Shown here one piece after another: positions 1 through 8,278 of a stretch of 64,000 bases of DNA; within the stretch, counting starts at the first letter, position 1, and each line of letters opens with the position of its first letter. The translations under genes were made by a program, and so were the position numbers. The notes under the pieces were generated by a model, which saw only the letters and a program-made list of their open reading frames with translations, was not told the DNA's origin and did no database searches. The DNA comes from [Actinomadura] parvosata subsp. kistnae (GTDB taxonomy: Bacteria; Actinomycetota; Actinomycetes; Streptosporangiales; Streptosporangiaceae), in the NCBI RefSeq assembly GCF_900323885.1, contig NZ_OOHJ01000023.1, forward strand, positions 124,001 to 188,000, read 5' to 3'.

Positions 1-30
1 GGCACCGCGCCGCGAGGACGGTGAGGACGC

Positions 31-160
31 CCACCGCGCCTGAGGCGCCGGCCCATTCCGGCGACCCGCACCACCGCGCCTGAGGCGCCGGCTTGTCCCG
101 GCGACCCGCACCATCGCGCCTGGGGGCCGGGCCCATCCCGACGACCCGCACCATCGCGCC
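31..160. repeat. 40-bp tandem repeat, about 3.2 copies
   Basis: Three consecutive 40-bp units begin at 31, 71 and 111, each starting CCAYCGCGCC and ending in CGACCCGCA, followed by a partial fourth. Copies one and two are nearly identical; the third has drifted. The array lies upstream of the small membrane protein at 251. No gene is supported in 1-250. The unit length is not a multiple of three, so this array is probably non-coding. Confidence 0.85.
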
Positions 161-250
161 ACACTCCCGAGCCGCGCCGTCAGGTGACACTCCCGCTCGC
201 GTCGCCGCGTTCACACTCCCCAGTGACGGCCGAGCGAAGGGAGCCGGAGC

Positions 251-448
251 ATGAGTGCCGATGCGATCCCCGTCGCGGCGATCGTGCCGCTGGTCATCGT
301 GGCGGGCCTGTTCGTCGGGTACTGCCTGGTGGACCTGGCCCGCTCGGACGTGCGCCTGCTGCCCAAATGGGCGTGGGCGCTCGTCTGCCTGCTGTCGGTG
401 CCCGTCGGCGGCATCGTCTACCTGCTGATCGGCAGGCAGCCGAGATGA
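251..448 (+). CDS. small two-helix membrane protein (PLDc_N-like)
   Basis: A 65-residue protein with two hydrophobic helices (about residues 8-28 and 40-60) separated by a short charged loop (DLARSD). This layout, ending in a PVGGIVYLLIGR-type motif, is that of the PLD nuclease N-terminal (PLDc_N) membrane module often encoded beside ABC-2 exporters. A good Shine-Dalgarno (AAGGGAG, 237-243) sits 7 bases before the ATG. Its stop overlaps the next start as ATGA, so it is probably the first gene of a three-gene operon with the ATPase and permease. Its role is not known; a membrane partner of the exporter is an inference. Confidence 0.8.
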   Translation: MSADAIPVAAIVPLVIVAGLFVGYCLVDLARSDVRLLPKWAWALVCLLSVPVGGIVYLLIGRQPR

Positions 449-1326
449 TCGTCGAGACGCGCGGGCTGGAGAAGCGTTACGGGCCGCACCTGGCGCTGGC
501 GGGGGTGGACCTGGCGGTCCCGCGCGGCGCGGTCTACGGGCTGGTCGGGCCGAACGGGGCGGGCAAGACGACGCTGCTGGCGGTGCTGGCCGGGCTGCGG
601 GTGCCGTCGGCGGGGGAGGTACGGGTGGCGCCGCCGCGCGGCCGGGTCGCGCTGCTGCCGGACACGCCGCAGTTCGAGCCGTGGCTGACCGGGCGCGAGG
701 TGGTCGCCCTGGCGCGGCGGCTGGTCGCCCCCGGGGTGCCGGTCGCGCGTGAGGAGCGGGTGCTGGCCGACGCGGAGCTGTCCGGGGCGGCCGACCGGCG
801 CGTGGGCGGCTACTCGCGCGGCATGCTGCAACGGCTCGGCCTGGCCGCCACCGTCGTGGCGGAGCCGGAGCTGCTGCTGCTCGACGAGCCCGCCTCCGCC
901 CTCGACCCGGCGGGACGGCGCGAGGTGCTCGACCTGATCGCGGGGCTGCGCGGGAAGGCGACGGTGGTGCTGTCCAGCCACATCCTGTCGGACGTGCAGG
1001 AGGTGTGCGACACGGTCGGCATCCTGCGCGAGGGACGGCTGCTCTTCCAGGGCCCCCTGCACGATCTGCTGGTCGGCCGGGCCGTGCCCGCCTACCTCCT
1101 GCGGTTGCGCCCGCCGGTCGGGCACGTCGCCGACGCGCTGCGCGCCAAGGACTGGGTCGTCGGCGTGGACGTCCTGGACGAGCAGCGGCTGCGCGTGTCC
1201 GTACGCTCGCTGGCGGCGGCCGAGTGGCTGCTGCCCGAGGCGCTGGCCTCCTGCGACGCCCGCGTGGTGAGCATGAACCCGCAGGCCGCCGACCTCGAAG
1301 ACGTGTTCCTGGAGCTGACGTCATGA
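445..1326 (+). CDS. ABC transporter ATP-binding protein
   Basis: A 293-residue nucleotide-binding subunit expected to drive an ABC-2 exporter in the membrane. Walker A GPNGAGKTT is at residues 35-43, a CcmA/drug-export style signature YSRGM near 123-127, Walker B LLLLDEPAS near 143-151 and the switch histidine in SSHI near 177-180. The residues after about 205 form the extra C-terminal domain usual in this subfamily. The start is the ATG overlapping the previous stop (ATGA). A longer upstream reading in this frame runs through the preceding gene and is not supported. The permease follows with another ATGA overlap. The substrate cannot be read from the sequence. Confidence 0.9.
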   Translation: MIVETRGLEKRYGPHLALAGVDLAVPRGAVYGLVGPNGAGKTTLLAVLAGLRVPSAGEVRVAPPRGRVALLPDTPQFEPWLTGREVVALARRLVAPGVPVAREERVLADAELSGAADRRVGGYSRGMLQRLGLAATVVAEPELLLLDEPASALDPAGRREVLDLIAGLRGKATVVLSSHILSDVQEVCDTVGILREGRLLFQGPLHDLLVGRAVPAYLLRLRPPVGHVADALRAKDWVVGVDVLDEQRLRVSVRSLAAAEWLLPEALASCDARVVSMNPQAADLEDVFLELTS

Positions 1327-2069
1327 CGCTGTGGCGGCTGGAATGGCTGCGCCTGGTCCGCACCCGGCGGCTGGTCGCGATCCTCGGCGCGTACCTCTTC
1401 TTCGGCCTCACCGGGCCGCTCACCGCCCGCTACCTCGACCGCATCCTCGGCGGGATCGGCACGGAAGGGGTGCGGGTGCAGCTCCCCGCGCCGACGCCCG
1501 CCGACGGCATCGCGCAGTTCACCGGCAACGCCTCGCAGATCGGGCTGCTGGTCGTGGTGCTGGTCGCCGCCTCCGCCCTGGCGTTCGACGCCCGCCGCGA
1601 GATGGCCGTCTTCCTGCGTACGCGGGTGCGCGGGGCCGCCGCCGTCATCCTGCCCGCCTACCTCGTCTCCGCCGCGGCCGCGGTTTCCGCGCTGACCCTG
1701 GGCACGCTCGCCGCCTGGTACGAGACCGCGGTCCTCCTCGGCGGGCTGCCCGTCGCCCGCCTGCTGGTCGGCCTGGCCTGCGGCGCCCTGTTCCTGGCGT
1801 TCGCCGTCGCCGTCACCGCGCTGGCCGCCGCGATCACCCGCGGCGTGGCCGCCACGGCTGGGGCCGCGCTCGCCGCGCTCCTCGCCCTGGCCGTCGCCGA
1901 CGGGCTCACCGGCGTCCCGTGGCTGCCCACCCGGCTGGCCGGGGCCATGGAGACGCTGGTCCGCGGCGAGCCGGCCACCGGCCTGCCCGCCGGCGCGGCG
2001 CTCACGGCAGCCCTCACCGCGGGCGCCTTGGCCGCCGCCGTGGCGGTGAGCGATCGCAGGGAGCTCTGA
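1323..2069 (+). CDS. ABC-2 type transporter permease
   Basis: A 248-residue integral membrane protein with about six hydrophobic segments, starting at an ATG inside the ATPase stop (ATGA). It begins with a short basic amphipathic stretch (LEWLRLVRTRR) and a first helix, then an extracellular loop, then five further helices, the arrangement of small ABC-2 permeases. It presumably pairs with the upstream ATPase and possibly the 65-residue membrane protein to make one exporter. No sequence feature identifies the exported compound. The gene ends just before an 18-bp tandem repeat. Confidence 0.82.
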   Translation: MTLWRLEWLRLVRTRRLVAILGAYLFFGLTGPLTARYLDRILGGIGTEGVRVQLPAPTPADGIAQFTGNASQIGLLVVVLVAASALAFDARREMAVFLRTRVRGAAAVILPAYLVSAAAAVSALTLGTLAAWYETAVLLGGLPVARLLVGLACGALFLAFAVAVTALAAAITRGVAATAGAALAALLALAVADGLTGVPWLPTRLAGAMETLVRGEPATGLPAGAALTAALTAGALAAAVAVSDRREL

Positions 2070-2086
2070 ACGTGCCGGGCCACCCG

Positions 2087-2190
2087 CGATGCCCGGCTCA
2101 CGCGACCTGCCCGGCCCACGCGACCTGCCCGGCTCATGTGACCTGCCCGGCCCATGCGACCAGCCCGGCCCATGCGACCAGCCCGGCCCA
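2087..2190. repeat. 18-bp tandem repeat, about 5.8 copies
   Basis: Five full units start at 2101, 2119, 2137, 2155 and 2173 with consensus YGYGACCWGCCCGGCYCA, preceded by a partial copy. The array fills the gap between the convergent permease (+) and Rv1733c-like gene (-). All three forward frames stay open across parts of it, but nothing suggests that it is translated as part of a gene. Confidence 0.9.
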
Positions 2191-2198
2191 CGCGTCGG

Positions 2199-2804
2199 TC
2201 ACGGGTGGTGCGGGCGGCGCCACCTCTCGTCGGCGCGCAGCCAGTCGGCCTCCCATTCCTGGTACCGCCTGCGGTCGAGGAGCCGCCGGCAGGCCGCGAA
2301 CGCCGCCAGCGCCACCACGCCGGCCAGGAACACGACGAACAGCGCCGTCGCGACGCCCCGGCTGACCAGCTCCACGTCGTCGGCGGGCGGCTGGACGGGC
2401 ATCCCGGAGGCGTCGACCCACACCGGGACCTGCGTGCCCGAAGTGGCCAGCGCCGGCACCGGCACCAGACCGGTCACGGTCGCGCCCTGCGGGGTCGTCC
2501 ACCGCGCCGTGGCCTGGAGCGGCACCGCGGGCACCTCGGTGTAGGACACGCGGGAGGGCGGGGCGTTCTCCGTCAGGGTGGCCATGACCTGCGTCCGCAG
2601 CCCGGGACCGGCGTGCTGCTCTTTCGCCGCGTCCGAGTAGGCCGCCCGCCCGGCCAGTACGGCGGGCCACACGCAGGCCAGCACGAGCAGCACCGCCGCC
2701 AGCACCAGCACGGACTCCACCCGGTCGGAGCGGCGGCGCAGCGGATTGCCGTCCGGCCTGAGCAACCGCACCCGCAGAGCCAAGGGATGAATCGACGGCT
2801 TCAT
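2199..2804 (-). CDS. Rv1733c-family membrane protein (copy 1)
   Basis: A 201-residue protein with an N-terminal cytoplasmic stretch containing GNPLRRRSDRVE, a first membrane helix at about 31-52, an extracytoplasmic domain of about 95 residues carrying the family's WTTPQG and VWVDASG motifs, a second helix at about 150-171 and a basic C-tail with a YQEWEADW motif. This is the Rv1733c layout of Mycobacterium tuberculosis, where that gene belongs to the hypoxia-responsive DosR regulon; the molecular function is unknown. A strong Shine-Dalgarno GGGAGG precedes the ATG. A paralogue lies at 4377-4982, so the pair brackets the ligase gene. See the DosR-like boxes. Confidence 0.85.
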   Translation of the reverse strand: MKPSIHPLALRVRLLRPDGNPLRRRSDRVESVLVLAAVLLVLACVWPAVLAGRAAYSDAAKEQHAGPGLRTQVMATLTENAPPSRVSYTEVPAVPLQATARWTTPQGATVTGLVPVPALATSGTQVPVWVDASGMPVQPPADDVELVSRGVATALFVVFLAGVVALAAFAACRRLLDRRRYQEWEADWLRADERWRRPHHP

Positions 2805-2833
2805 CGGGCACCTCCCTCAAACCCCTCTACCAC

Positions 2834-3042
2834 GGAGACCCCCGTCCCATGCGTGCCGCAGGACGACCGGGCACCGGTTCGTGCGCACGACATCGAGGTG
2901 ATCCTTCCCGGCGGCCGACACAGGCGCGGACCAGCCCGATGCGGGTGCTCCACCGCGCGATGAAGGGAAGGTCGTTCACCGGCGGCCGACGGCGTCTTCC
3001 GCGCCTGCGGAAAGCCGCCCTGAGCTGAGGACTTCGAGCCCT
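2834..3042. promoter_or_regulatory. divergent promoter region with DosR-box-like sequences
   Basis: The 299-bp gap 2805-3103 separates the Rv1733c-like gene from the ligase gene and holds no other gene. At 3028-3042, AGGACTTCGAGCCCT matches 10 of the 12 fixed positions of the published mycobacterial DosR motif GGGACTTNNGNCCCT, 61 bases before the ligase start. A weaker match (8 of 12, minus strand) lies at 2834-2848, 29 bases before the Rv1733c-like start. The motif is short and GC-rich, so chance matches occur; the link rests mainly on the Rv1733c family being DosR-controlled in mycobacteria. Confidence 0.35.
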
Positions 3043-3103
3043 GGCGGGTAGTGGATCAGGCGACGGATGCCGCACGGAAGGGTGAGTCCGCGGGGAGGTC
3101 GTG

Positions 3104-4246
3104 ATGGGAACGAGAGGCAGGCTCACGATCACCGGCCGGCGCTCAGGGCCCGGGGCGCCGACGGTCGGCGTGGAGGAGGAGTTCCTGCTGCTGGACCGCG
3201 CCGACGGCCGCCCGGCCTGCCGGGCGCCGGAGCTGCTGGCCCTGCTCGGCGGCCACCTCCAGGCCAAGCCCGAGCTCATGCGCTTCCAGGTGGAGACGAT
3301 CACCGGCGTGTGCACGGACCTGCATCAGGTACGCGAGGAGCTGGCCAGCAACCGGCGGCTCGTCGCGGGGGCCGCCGCCGAGGTGGGCTGTCACCTGGTC
3401 GCGACCGGGATCGCCCCGAGGCCGGGGCCCGGCCTGGCCGCCATCACCGCCGACCCCCGCTATCACGAGCTGGCCGCCCGCTACCGCTCCCTGGTGGCCC
3501 GCTCGGGCACCTGCGGGCTGCACGTGCACGTCGGCGTCCCGTCACGGGAGGCGGGCGTGCTGCTCCTGGCCCGGCTGCGGCCCTACCTGCCCACGCTCCT
3601 GGCGCTGAGCGGCAACTCGCCCGTCGTGTCCGGCCGGGACACCGGCTGGGCCAGCCGCCGCTACCTGGAGTGCGTCCGCTGGCCGTCGGCGCGGCCCCCG
3701 AACGTGTGGCGCTCGCCGGACGCCTACGACGCGGCGGTGCAACGCCTGATCCGCGCCGGCCGGGCCCTGGACGCGAGGTCCGTCTACTTCCACGCCCGCC
3801 TGTCGCCGCGCTACCCGACGGTGGAGGTGCGGATCGCGGACTCATGCCTGTCGGTGGACGACGCCGTCGCCGTGGCGGCCCTGGTAAGGGCGCTGACCGT
3901 GCTGGCGTTCGACGACCTCGGGCGCGGCACGCCGATGAGGCGGGTGAGCGGCCGGCGGATCGCCGCCGAGCTGGGCGCCGCCGCTCGCGACGGTCTCGCG
4001 GCGCGGGCCGCCGACCCGTACACGGGGCGCTCGCTGCCGCACCGCGCGCTCCTGGCGGCCCTGCTCGATCACCTCGCCGAGCCCGAGCCGGTCGCGCGGT
4101 CGCTCGCTCCGGTCCTGTCCCGTGGGACGGGCGCCGACCGGCAACGCGCGTTGTGGCGCCGGGCCGCCACACCGGGCCACTTCGCCGCGCTGCTCGCCGA
4201 GGCCACGCTCGCCGCGACGCTCCACCCCGTACCACCGAACGGCTGA
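3104..4246 (+). CDS. GCS2-type carboxylate-amine ligase (YbdK-like)
   Basis: A 380-residue member of the glutamate-cysteine ligase 2 family, which joins a carboxylate to an amine using ATP; YbdK-type members have weak gamma-glutamyl-cysteine ligase activity. The family signature GVEEEFLLLD is at about residues 21-30, followed by a conserved HVHVGV segment, a YLECVRWPSARPPNVW stretch, and a PTVEVRIADS motif in the ATP-grasp-like glutamine-synthetase fold. The ATG at 3104 is preferred over the GTG three bases earlier because the Shine-Dalgarno GGGGAGG (3092-3098) is then 5 bases away. It sits between two Rv1733c-family genes. The true substrate is open. Confidence 0.85.
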   Translation: MGTRGRLTITGRRSGPGAPTVGVEEEFLLLDRADGRPACRAPELLALLGGHLQAKPELMRFQVETITGVCTDLHQVREELASNRRLVAGAAAEVGCHLVATGIAPRPGPGLAAITADPRYHELAARYRSLVARSGTCGLHVHVGVPSREAGVLLLARLRPYLPTLLALSGNSPVVSGRDTGWASRRYLECVRWPSARPPNVWRSPDAYDAAVQRLIRAGRALDARSVYFHARLSPRYPTVEVRIADSCLSVDDAVAVAALVRALTVLAFDDLGRGTPMRRVSGRRIAAELGAAARDGLAARAADPYTGRSLPHRALLAALLDHLAEPEPVARSLAPVLSRGTGADRQRALWRRAATPGHFAALLAEATLAATLHPVPPNG

Positions 4247-4257
4247 CCGCCCCCGCC

Positions 4258-4345
4258 CCCGGCCTTCAGGACCGAAACCGCCGCCTGCCCCGCCTTCGGG
4301 ACTGAACGCGCTGCCTCCCCCGCCTTCAGGCCCGAAGCCCCGGCC
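4258..4345. repeat. 30-bp tandem repeat, three copies
   Basis: Three imperfect 30-bp units with the core GCCTTCRGGMCYGAA lie between the convergent ligase and second Rv1733c-like gene. They are about 80 percent alike. No terminator-like stem with a clear loop was found in this gap. Confidence 0.75.
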
Positions 4346-4376
4346 CGCCCTGGTGCAGCAGCCCTTCCTGGGGCGC

Positions 4377-4982
4377 CTACGTCTGCCGCCGGTGGCGCCA
4401 CTGCTCGTCGGCCCGCTCCCAGGCGAGCCCCCACTCCCGGTACCGCCTCCGGTCCGCCCGCCACCGCCATCCCGCGAACGCCCCCACGGCCACCAGCGCG
4501 CCCCCGAGCAGGACCAGCATTCCCGTCGCGATCCCCCTCATCCGCAGGACGGCGATGTCCGTGGGCGGCGGCGCCGGCGCGCCCGAAGCGTCGAGCCACA
4601 CCTTGACGGCCGAGCCCGCCTTGGCGAGCGCCGGTACGGGCACCTCGGCCACCCGTTCCGCCCCTGCGGGGGTCGTCCAGCGCACTGCGGCCGTCGGCTG
4701 CTCGGCGGGCACCTCGGTGAAGGAGATCCGCGTGCGGGGAGCGTCCCGCAGCAACGTCGCCGTGACCTGGTGCCGGGCCGCGCCCCCGGCCCGCTCGTCG
4801 TGGAGCGCCCGCTCGTACGTCGTCCACCCGGCCAAGACCGCGGGCCACACGCTGACCAGCACCAGGATCACGGCGGCCAGCGCGACGGCGGACTCGCGCC
4901 GGTCGGAGCGGCGGCGCAGCGGGTTGCCGTCCGGGCGGTACAGCCGCAGCCGCAACACCAGCGGGTTGATCGACTTGTTCAT
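4377..4982 (-). CDS. Rv1733c-family membrane protein (copy 2)
   Basis: A 201-residue paralogue of the protein at 2199-2804, of exactly the same length, with the same landmarks: GNPLRRRSDRRES near residue 20, a helix at about 31-52, an outside domain with RWTTPAG and VWLDASG, a second helix near 150-171 and a YREWGLAWERADEQWR tail. The ATG has a strong GGGAGGG Shine-Dalgarno 6 bases upstream. It is read divergently from the DUF4132 gene. A DosR-like box lies 71-86 bases upstream. The two copies have diverged mostly in the outside domain, so they are old duplicates and not a recent event. Confidence 0.85.
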   Translation of the reverse strand: MNKSINPLVLRLRLYRPDGNPLRRRSDRRESAVALAAVILVLVSVWPAVLAGWTTYERALHDERAGGAARHQVTATLLRDAPRTRISFTEVPAEQPTAAVRWTTPAGAERVAEVPVPALAKAGSAVKVWLDASGAPAPPPTDIAVLRMRGIATGMLVLLGGALVAVGAFAGWRWRADRRRYREWGLAWERADEQWRHRRQT

Positions 4983-5053
4983 CGTGACCCTCCCTGGTCC
5001 CGAGAATGGAAGATGGCCGCGCGGACGGGCAGGGCCGGACGGCTCGGCGCACC

Positions 5054-5068
5054 GGGACGTTCGTCCTT
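5054..5068. promoter_or_regulatory. DosR-box-like element upstream of Rv1733c-like copy 2
   Basis: GGGACGTTCGTCCTT matches 10 of 12 fixed positions of the DosR motif GGGACTTNNGNCCCT and contains the internal palindrome GGAC-GTTC-GTCC. It lies 71 bases upstream of the ATG at 4982, a normal distance for an activator site. A second GGAC-C-GTCC palindrome follows at 5073-5081. The rest of the 4983-5197 gap holds no gene. This assignment is an inference from motif plus gene family. Confidence 0.4.
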
Positions 5069-5197
5069 CACAAGGACCGTCCAGGCCGGCGATTCCGTGA
5101 CGGCCTTGCCGGAGCCGCGCCTACCCGAGGACCGGCGGCCCCAACTCCCGCGGGACCCACCGGATTCTGTCGGTCGCGTACGGCAACCTTCTGACCC

Positions 5198-7570
5198 GTG
5201 AACGTGACCCACCTGCTCTCCCCGGAAGCCCGGCGCCTCCACCACCACCTCACCGAGCCCGGCGCCGGTTACCCCCATCCGTGGCCCGACACGTCCCTGC
5301 TGACGGCGACCGACCTGGGGCACCTGCTCCCGCTCGCCTACCGCACGACGGGCACGGGCGCCGCCACCTCGATGCGGTTCGCCGTCGAGGACGCCGTGCG
5401 GGAGCGGCAGCCGGAGTTCACCCCCGCGTCGTGCCTGGCGCTCTACGACGCGCTGGTGGCCGGGCTGGAGCGGCGCAAGTGGGCAGACGTGTGCCTGGCG
5501 GCGGGCGCGCTGCTGCGCTGCCCGGGCGGGGTGCCGGAGGCGGAGCTGGCTGGGCCGGCGCGGGTGCTGACGGAGTTCATGGTGGCGCACGGCCGGCTTG
5601 AGGCGCCGTACGCGCTGCTGGCGGTGGCCGGGGTGGCCGGAGTGGAAGGGGCGGGGCAGCCGATGGACGAGCCGCGGGAGTCGCTGGCGATGGCCGAGCG
5701 GGAGGTCGTGCTGGGGCTCGACCCGGCCGGCCGGGCGCTGGTGGCGGAGGTGGGGCCGCGCTCGTTCGGGTCGCCGCCCGAGCTGCCGGGCGTGTGGGAT
5801 CGGCTGGCCGCGTTGACACCGTACGCGGACTTCGCCCGCTCCGCGCTGGAGGCGGCCGAGGCGCGGCTGGCCGCGATCCACGCGCGGGAGCTGCCGTACC
5901 GTGCCGACAAGGCGTTCAGCGCGGCGGAGGTGGCGGCGCTCGGCCGGGCGGCGCGGCTGGCGCTGCACTGCGACGCGCCGTGGCTGCCCGCGCTGCTCGA
6001 CAGCCTGCTGGCGCTGGTGGCGGTCGCGCCGACGGCGGCCAAGACGCTGCCGTCGCAGGCGCTGCTGTTCGAGATCGGACGGGCGGTCGTGCGCTTCCCG
6101 ACGCCCGAGGCGATCACGGCGCTGCGCGCGGCCCGGGCGGCGACCCGGCACGCCGGCGTGGTCAAGCAGCTCGACCGCCTGATCAAGAAGGCCGAGCCGG
6201 GGCTGGCCGACCGGATGGAGGTGGCCTTCCGCATGCCGGACCTGGGGTTCGGGGCCGGAGGTCGGCTGAAGGTGTCGCTGGGGGAGTACACGGCGGTGCT
6301 CGCGCCGGGCGCGGGCGGCGAGTTCGAGCTGGGCTGGCGGCAGGGCGGCAAGCCGCTCAAGAGCGTGCCGGCGGCGGTGCGCAGGGAGCATCCCGACGAG
6401 GTCAAGCGGCTGCGCGAGCTGGTCAAGCAGGTGCGGCGGCAGGTGACGACGCTGTGCCGGGCGCTGGAGGCCGGGCTCGCGGGGGAGATGTCGTGGCCGT
6501 ACGAGACGTGGCGCGACCGGATCGCCGGGCACCCGATCGCGGGCACGGTGGCGACCCGCCTGATCTGGGAGGCGGAGGCCGCGCCCGGCGAGTGGCGCAC
6601 GCTGGCGCTGGAGGCGGAGAGCGCTCCCAGCGAGGGGCGTACCCTGACGCCCTCCTCCTCGCCAGAGGCGGGGCGCGTGCGGTTGTGGCATCCGGCGCGG
6701 GCGAGCGCCGAAGAGGTGGCCCGTCTGCGGGAGGCCGTGACCGAGGGGAGGGTCAAGCAGCCGTTCAAGCAGGCGTTCCGCGAGGTCTACCCGCTCACCC
6801 CGGCCGAGGAGGCGACGGCCGTCTACTCCAACCGGTTCGCCGGCCACATCGTGGACTACCGCCGCCTGTACGCGATGTTCAGAGCCAGGAACTGGGAGTC
6901 CAGGATGCTGGGCCCATGGGACGGCGGCGACACCGACGCCGCCACGCGGGTGCTGGCCGAGGGCCGCTGGCGGGTGTCGTTCCACCACGATTACCTGTAC
7001 GACGAGCCCGGCGAGTACGCCACCACCGACCAGGTGCGCTTCCACCGTCGCGACGACGAGGGCGGCGGCGGCTGGCTGGAGTCGCCGCTGGCCGAGGTGC
7101 CACCGCTCGTGTTCAGCGAGGCCATGCGGGACGTCGATCTCTTCGTGGCCGTCACCTCGATCGCCGCCGATCCCGGCTGGGCCGACCGCGGGCACGACCG
7201 CCATCTGGCCTACTGGCGCGACACCTCCGTAGGCCCGCTCCAGCCCTCGGGCGAGGTACGCCTTGACGCCCTGGCCCGCATCCTGCCGCGCACGGCCATC
7301 GGCGGTCGCTGCACGCTCACCGACCGGTTCCTGGTGGTGCGGGGTGACCTGCGCACGTACAAGATCCACGTGGGCAGCGGCAACATCCTCATGGACCCGG
7401 GCGACGTCTACCTGTGCATCGTCCCGGACCGGCGCCGCGACGAGCGGCTGTTCCTGCCGTTCGAGGAGGACGACCGGCTGGCGCTCATCCTCAGCAAGGC
7501 ATTCCTCCTGGCCAGGGACACGGAGATCACGGACGAGAGCATCCTCGCCCAGATCAAGGGCGGGACGTGA
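5198..7570 (+). CDS. DUF4132 domain-containing protein
   Basis: A 790-residue, mostly helical soluble protein. The N-terminal two thirds resemble the helical repeat part of DUF4132 proteins. The C-terminal third carries the recognisable family core: KQPFKQAFREVYPL at about 523-536, YSNRFAGHIVDYRRL shortly after, and later a VFSEAMRDVDLFV segment and a VGSGNIL...YLCIVP segment near the end. The E. coli relatives were once linked to molybdate regulation (MolR/YehI), but no biochemical function is settled. The GTG start at 5198 has no clear Shine-Dalgarno, so a leaderless message or a later start is possible. It stands alone, divergent from the Rv1733c-like copy 2. Confidence 0.8.
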   Translation: MNVTHLLSPEARRLHHHLTEPGAGYPHPWPDTSLLTATDLGHLLPLAYRTTGTGAATSMRFAVEDAVRERQPEFTPASCLALYDALVAGLERRKWADVCLAAGALLRCPGGVPEAELAGPARVLTEFMVAHGRLEAPYALLAVAGVAGVEGAGQPMDEPRESLAMAEREVVLGLDPAGRALVAEVGPRSFGSPPELPGVWDRLAALTPYADFARSALEAAEARLAAIHARELPYRADKAFSAAEVAALGRAARLALHCDAPWLPALLDSLLALVAVAPTAAKTLPSQALLFEIGRAVVRFPTPEAITALRAARAATRHAGVVKQLDRLIKKAEPGLADRMEVAFRMPDLGFGAGGRLKVSLGEYTAVLAPGAGGEFELGWRQGGKPLKSVPAAVRREHPDEVKRLRELVKQVRRQVTTLCRALEAGLAGEMSWPYETWRDRIAGHPIAGTVATRLIWEAEAAPGEWRTLALEAESAPSEGRTLTPSSSPEAGRVRLWHPARASAEEVARLREAVTEGRVKQPFKQAFREVYPLTPAEEATAVYSNRFAGHIVDYRRLYAMFRARNWESRMLGPWDGGDTDAATRVLAEGRWRVSFHHDYLYDEPGEYATTDQVRFHRRDDEGGGGWLESPLAEVPPLVFSEAMRDVDLFVAVTSIAADPGWADRGHDRHLAYWRDTSVGPLQPSGEVRLDALARILPRTAIGGRCTLTDRFLVVRGDLRTYKIHVGSGNILMDPGDVYLCIVPDRRRDERLFLPFEEDDRLALILSKAFLLARDTEITDESILAQIKGGT

Positions 7571-7605
7571 TCGCTGGCCGGTACCGGTCGGATGGAGGCG
7601 TACCG

Positions 7606-7635
7606 ACTATACAAACGACCGGTCGGTCAGATAGT
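7606..7635. promoter_or_regulatory. TetR operator-like 30-bp palindrome
   Basis: A 30-bp imperfect palindrome centred between 7620 and 7621, with inner core CGACC/GGTCG (5 of 5 pairs) and outer arms ACTAT/ATAGT (5 of 5 pairs), 11 of 15 pairs overall. It ends 8 bases before the ATG of the TetR gene and there is no Shine-Dalgarno in between. A leaderless message repressed by its own product fits. Confidence 0.7.
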
Positions 7636-7643
7636 TTGGCGCC

Positions 7644-8276
7644 ATGACGCAGGACGGCCGGCGGCTGCGCGGGTTGCGGAGCCGGGAGGCGATTCTCGAA
7701 CGAACGGTGGGCCTGGCCTCCGTCGAAGGGCTGGACGGGCTCTCCCTGGGACGGCTGGCGGCGGCCACCGGCACCAGCAAGTCCGGATTTTTCGCCCATT
7801 GGCGCGACAAAGAGGAGCTGCAGCTCGACGCGGTGGAATGGGCCGCCCGCCAATGGAAGGAGCACGTCGTGGCGCCCGCCATGAGCGCTCCCCCCGGGGT
7901 GCGGCGGCTGTTCGCGCTGCACGAGGCCCGCATGCGCTTCTACAGCGACGGCGTGCTGCCGGGCGGCTGCTTCTTCTTCACCGTGCAGGCCGAGTTCGAC
8001 GACCGGCCGGGGGCCGTGCACGACCGGGTCGCGCGGGCCATGCGCGAGTGGCAGGAGTTCATCCAGCGGCTCGTGACGCAGGCCAAGGAACTGGGCGAGC
8101 TGGTGGAGGAGGCGGACCCGGCGCAGCTCGCGTACGAGATCGACGCTTTGGGGGAGATGACGATCATCCACTCCCGCCTCCACGACGGGCCCGCCGCCCT
8201 CACCCACGCCCGCCGCGCCGTCCTGCAGCGACTGCGCGCGCTCTGTCCCGAGCCCGCGCTACTCCCGGAGGATTGA
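7644..8276 (+). CDS. TetR/AcrR family transcriptional regulator
   Basis: A 210-residue regulator. The N-terminal helix-turn-helix is clear: RSREAILERTVGLASVEG, then LSLGRLAAATGTSKSGFFAHWRDKEEL (residues about 30-60, with GTSKSGFFAHW as recognition helix). The remaining 150 residues form the helical ligand-binding domain, with a FFFTVQAEFDDRPG segment common in this subgroup. It binds DNA as a dimer and, given the palindrome directly upstream, probably represses itself and the downstream thioesterase gene, whose Shine-Dalgarno lies within its own last codons. The inducer is not identifiable from the sequence; an acyl-CoA or fatty acid would suit the partner gene. Confidence 0.92.
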   Translation: MTQDGRRLRGLRSREAILERTVGLASVEGLDGLSLGRLAAATGTSKSGFFAHWRDKEELQLDAVEWAARQWKEHVVAPAMSAPPGVRRLFALHEARMRFYSDGVLPGGCFFFTVQAEFDDRPGAVHDRVARAMREWQEFIQRLVTQAKELGELVEEADPAQLAYEIDALGEMTIIHSRLHDGPAALTHARRAVLQRLRALCPEPALLPED

Positions 8277-8278
8277 TC

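Noticed and set aside
4979..7369. A 796-residue minus-strand reading opposite the DUF4132 gene
   Set aside because: It mirrors the coding gene in a GC-rich sequence; its composition (Arg/Gln/His/Gly-rich, no domain) is that of an antisense shadow.
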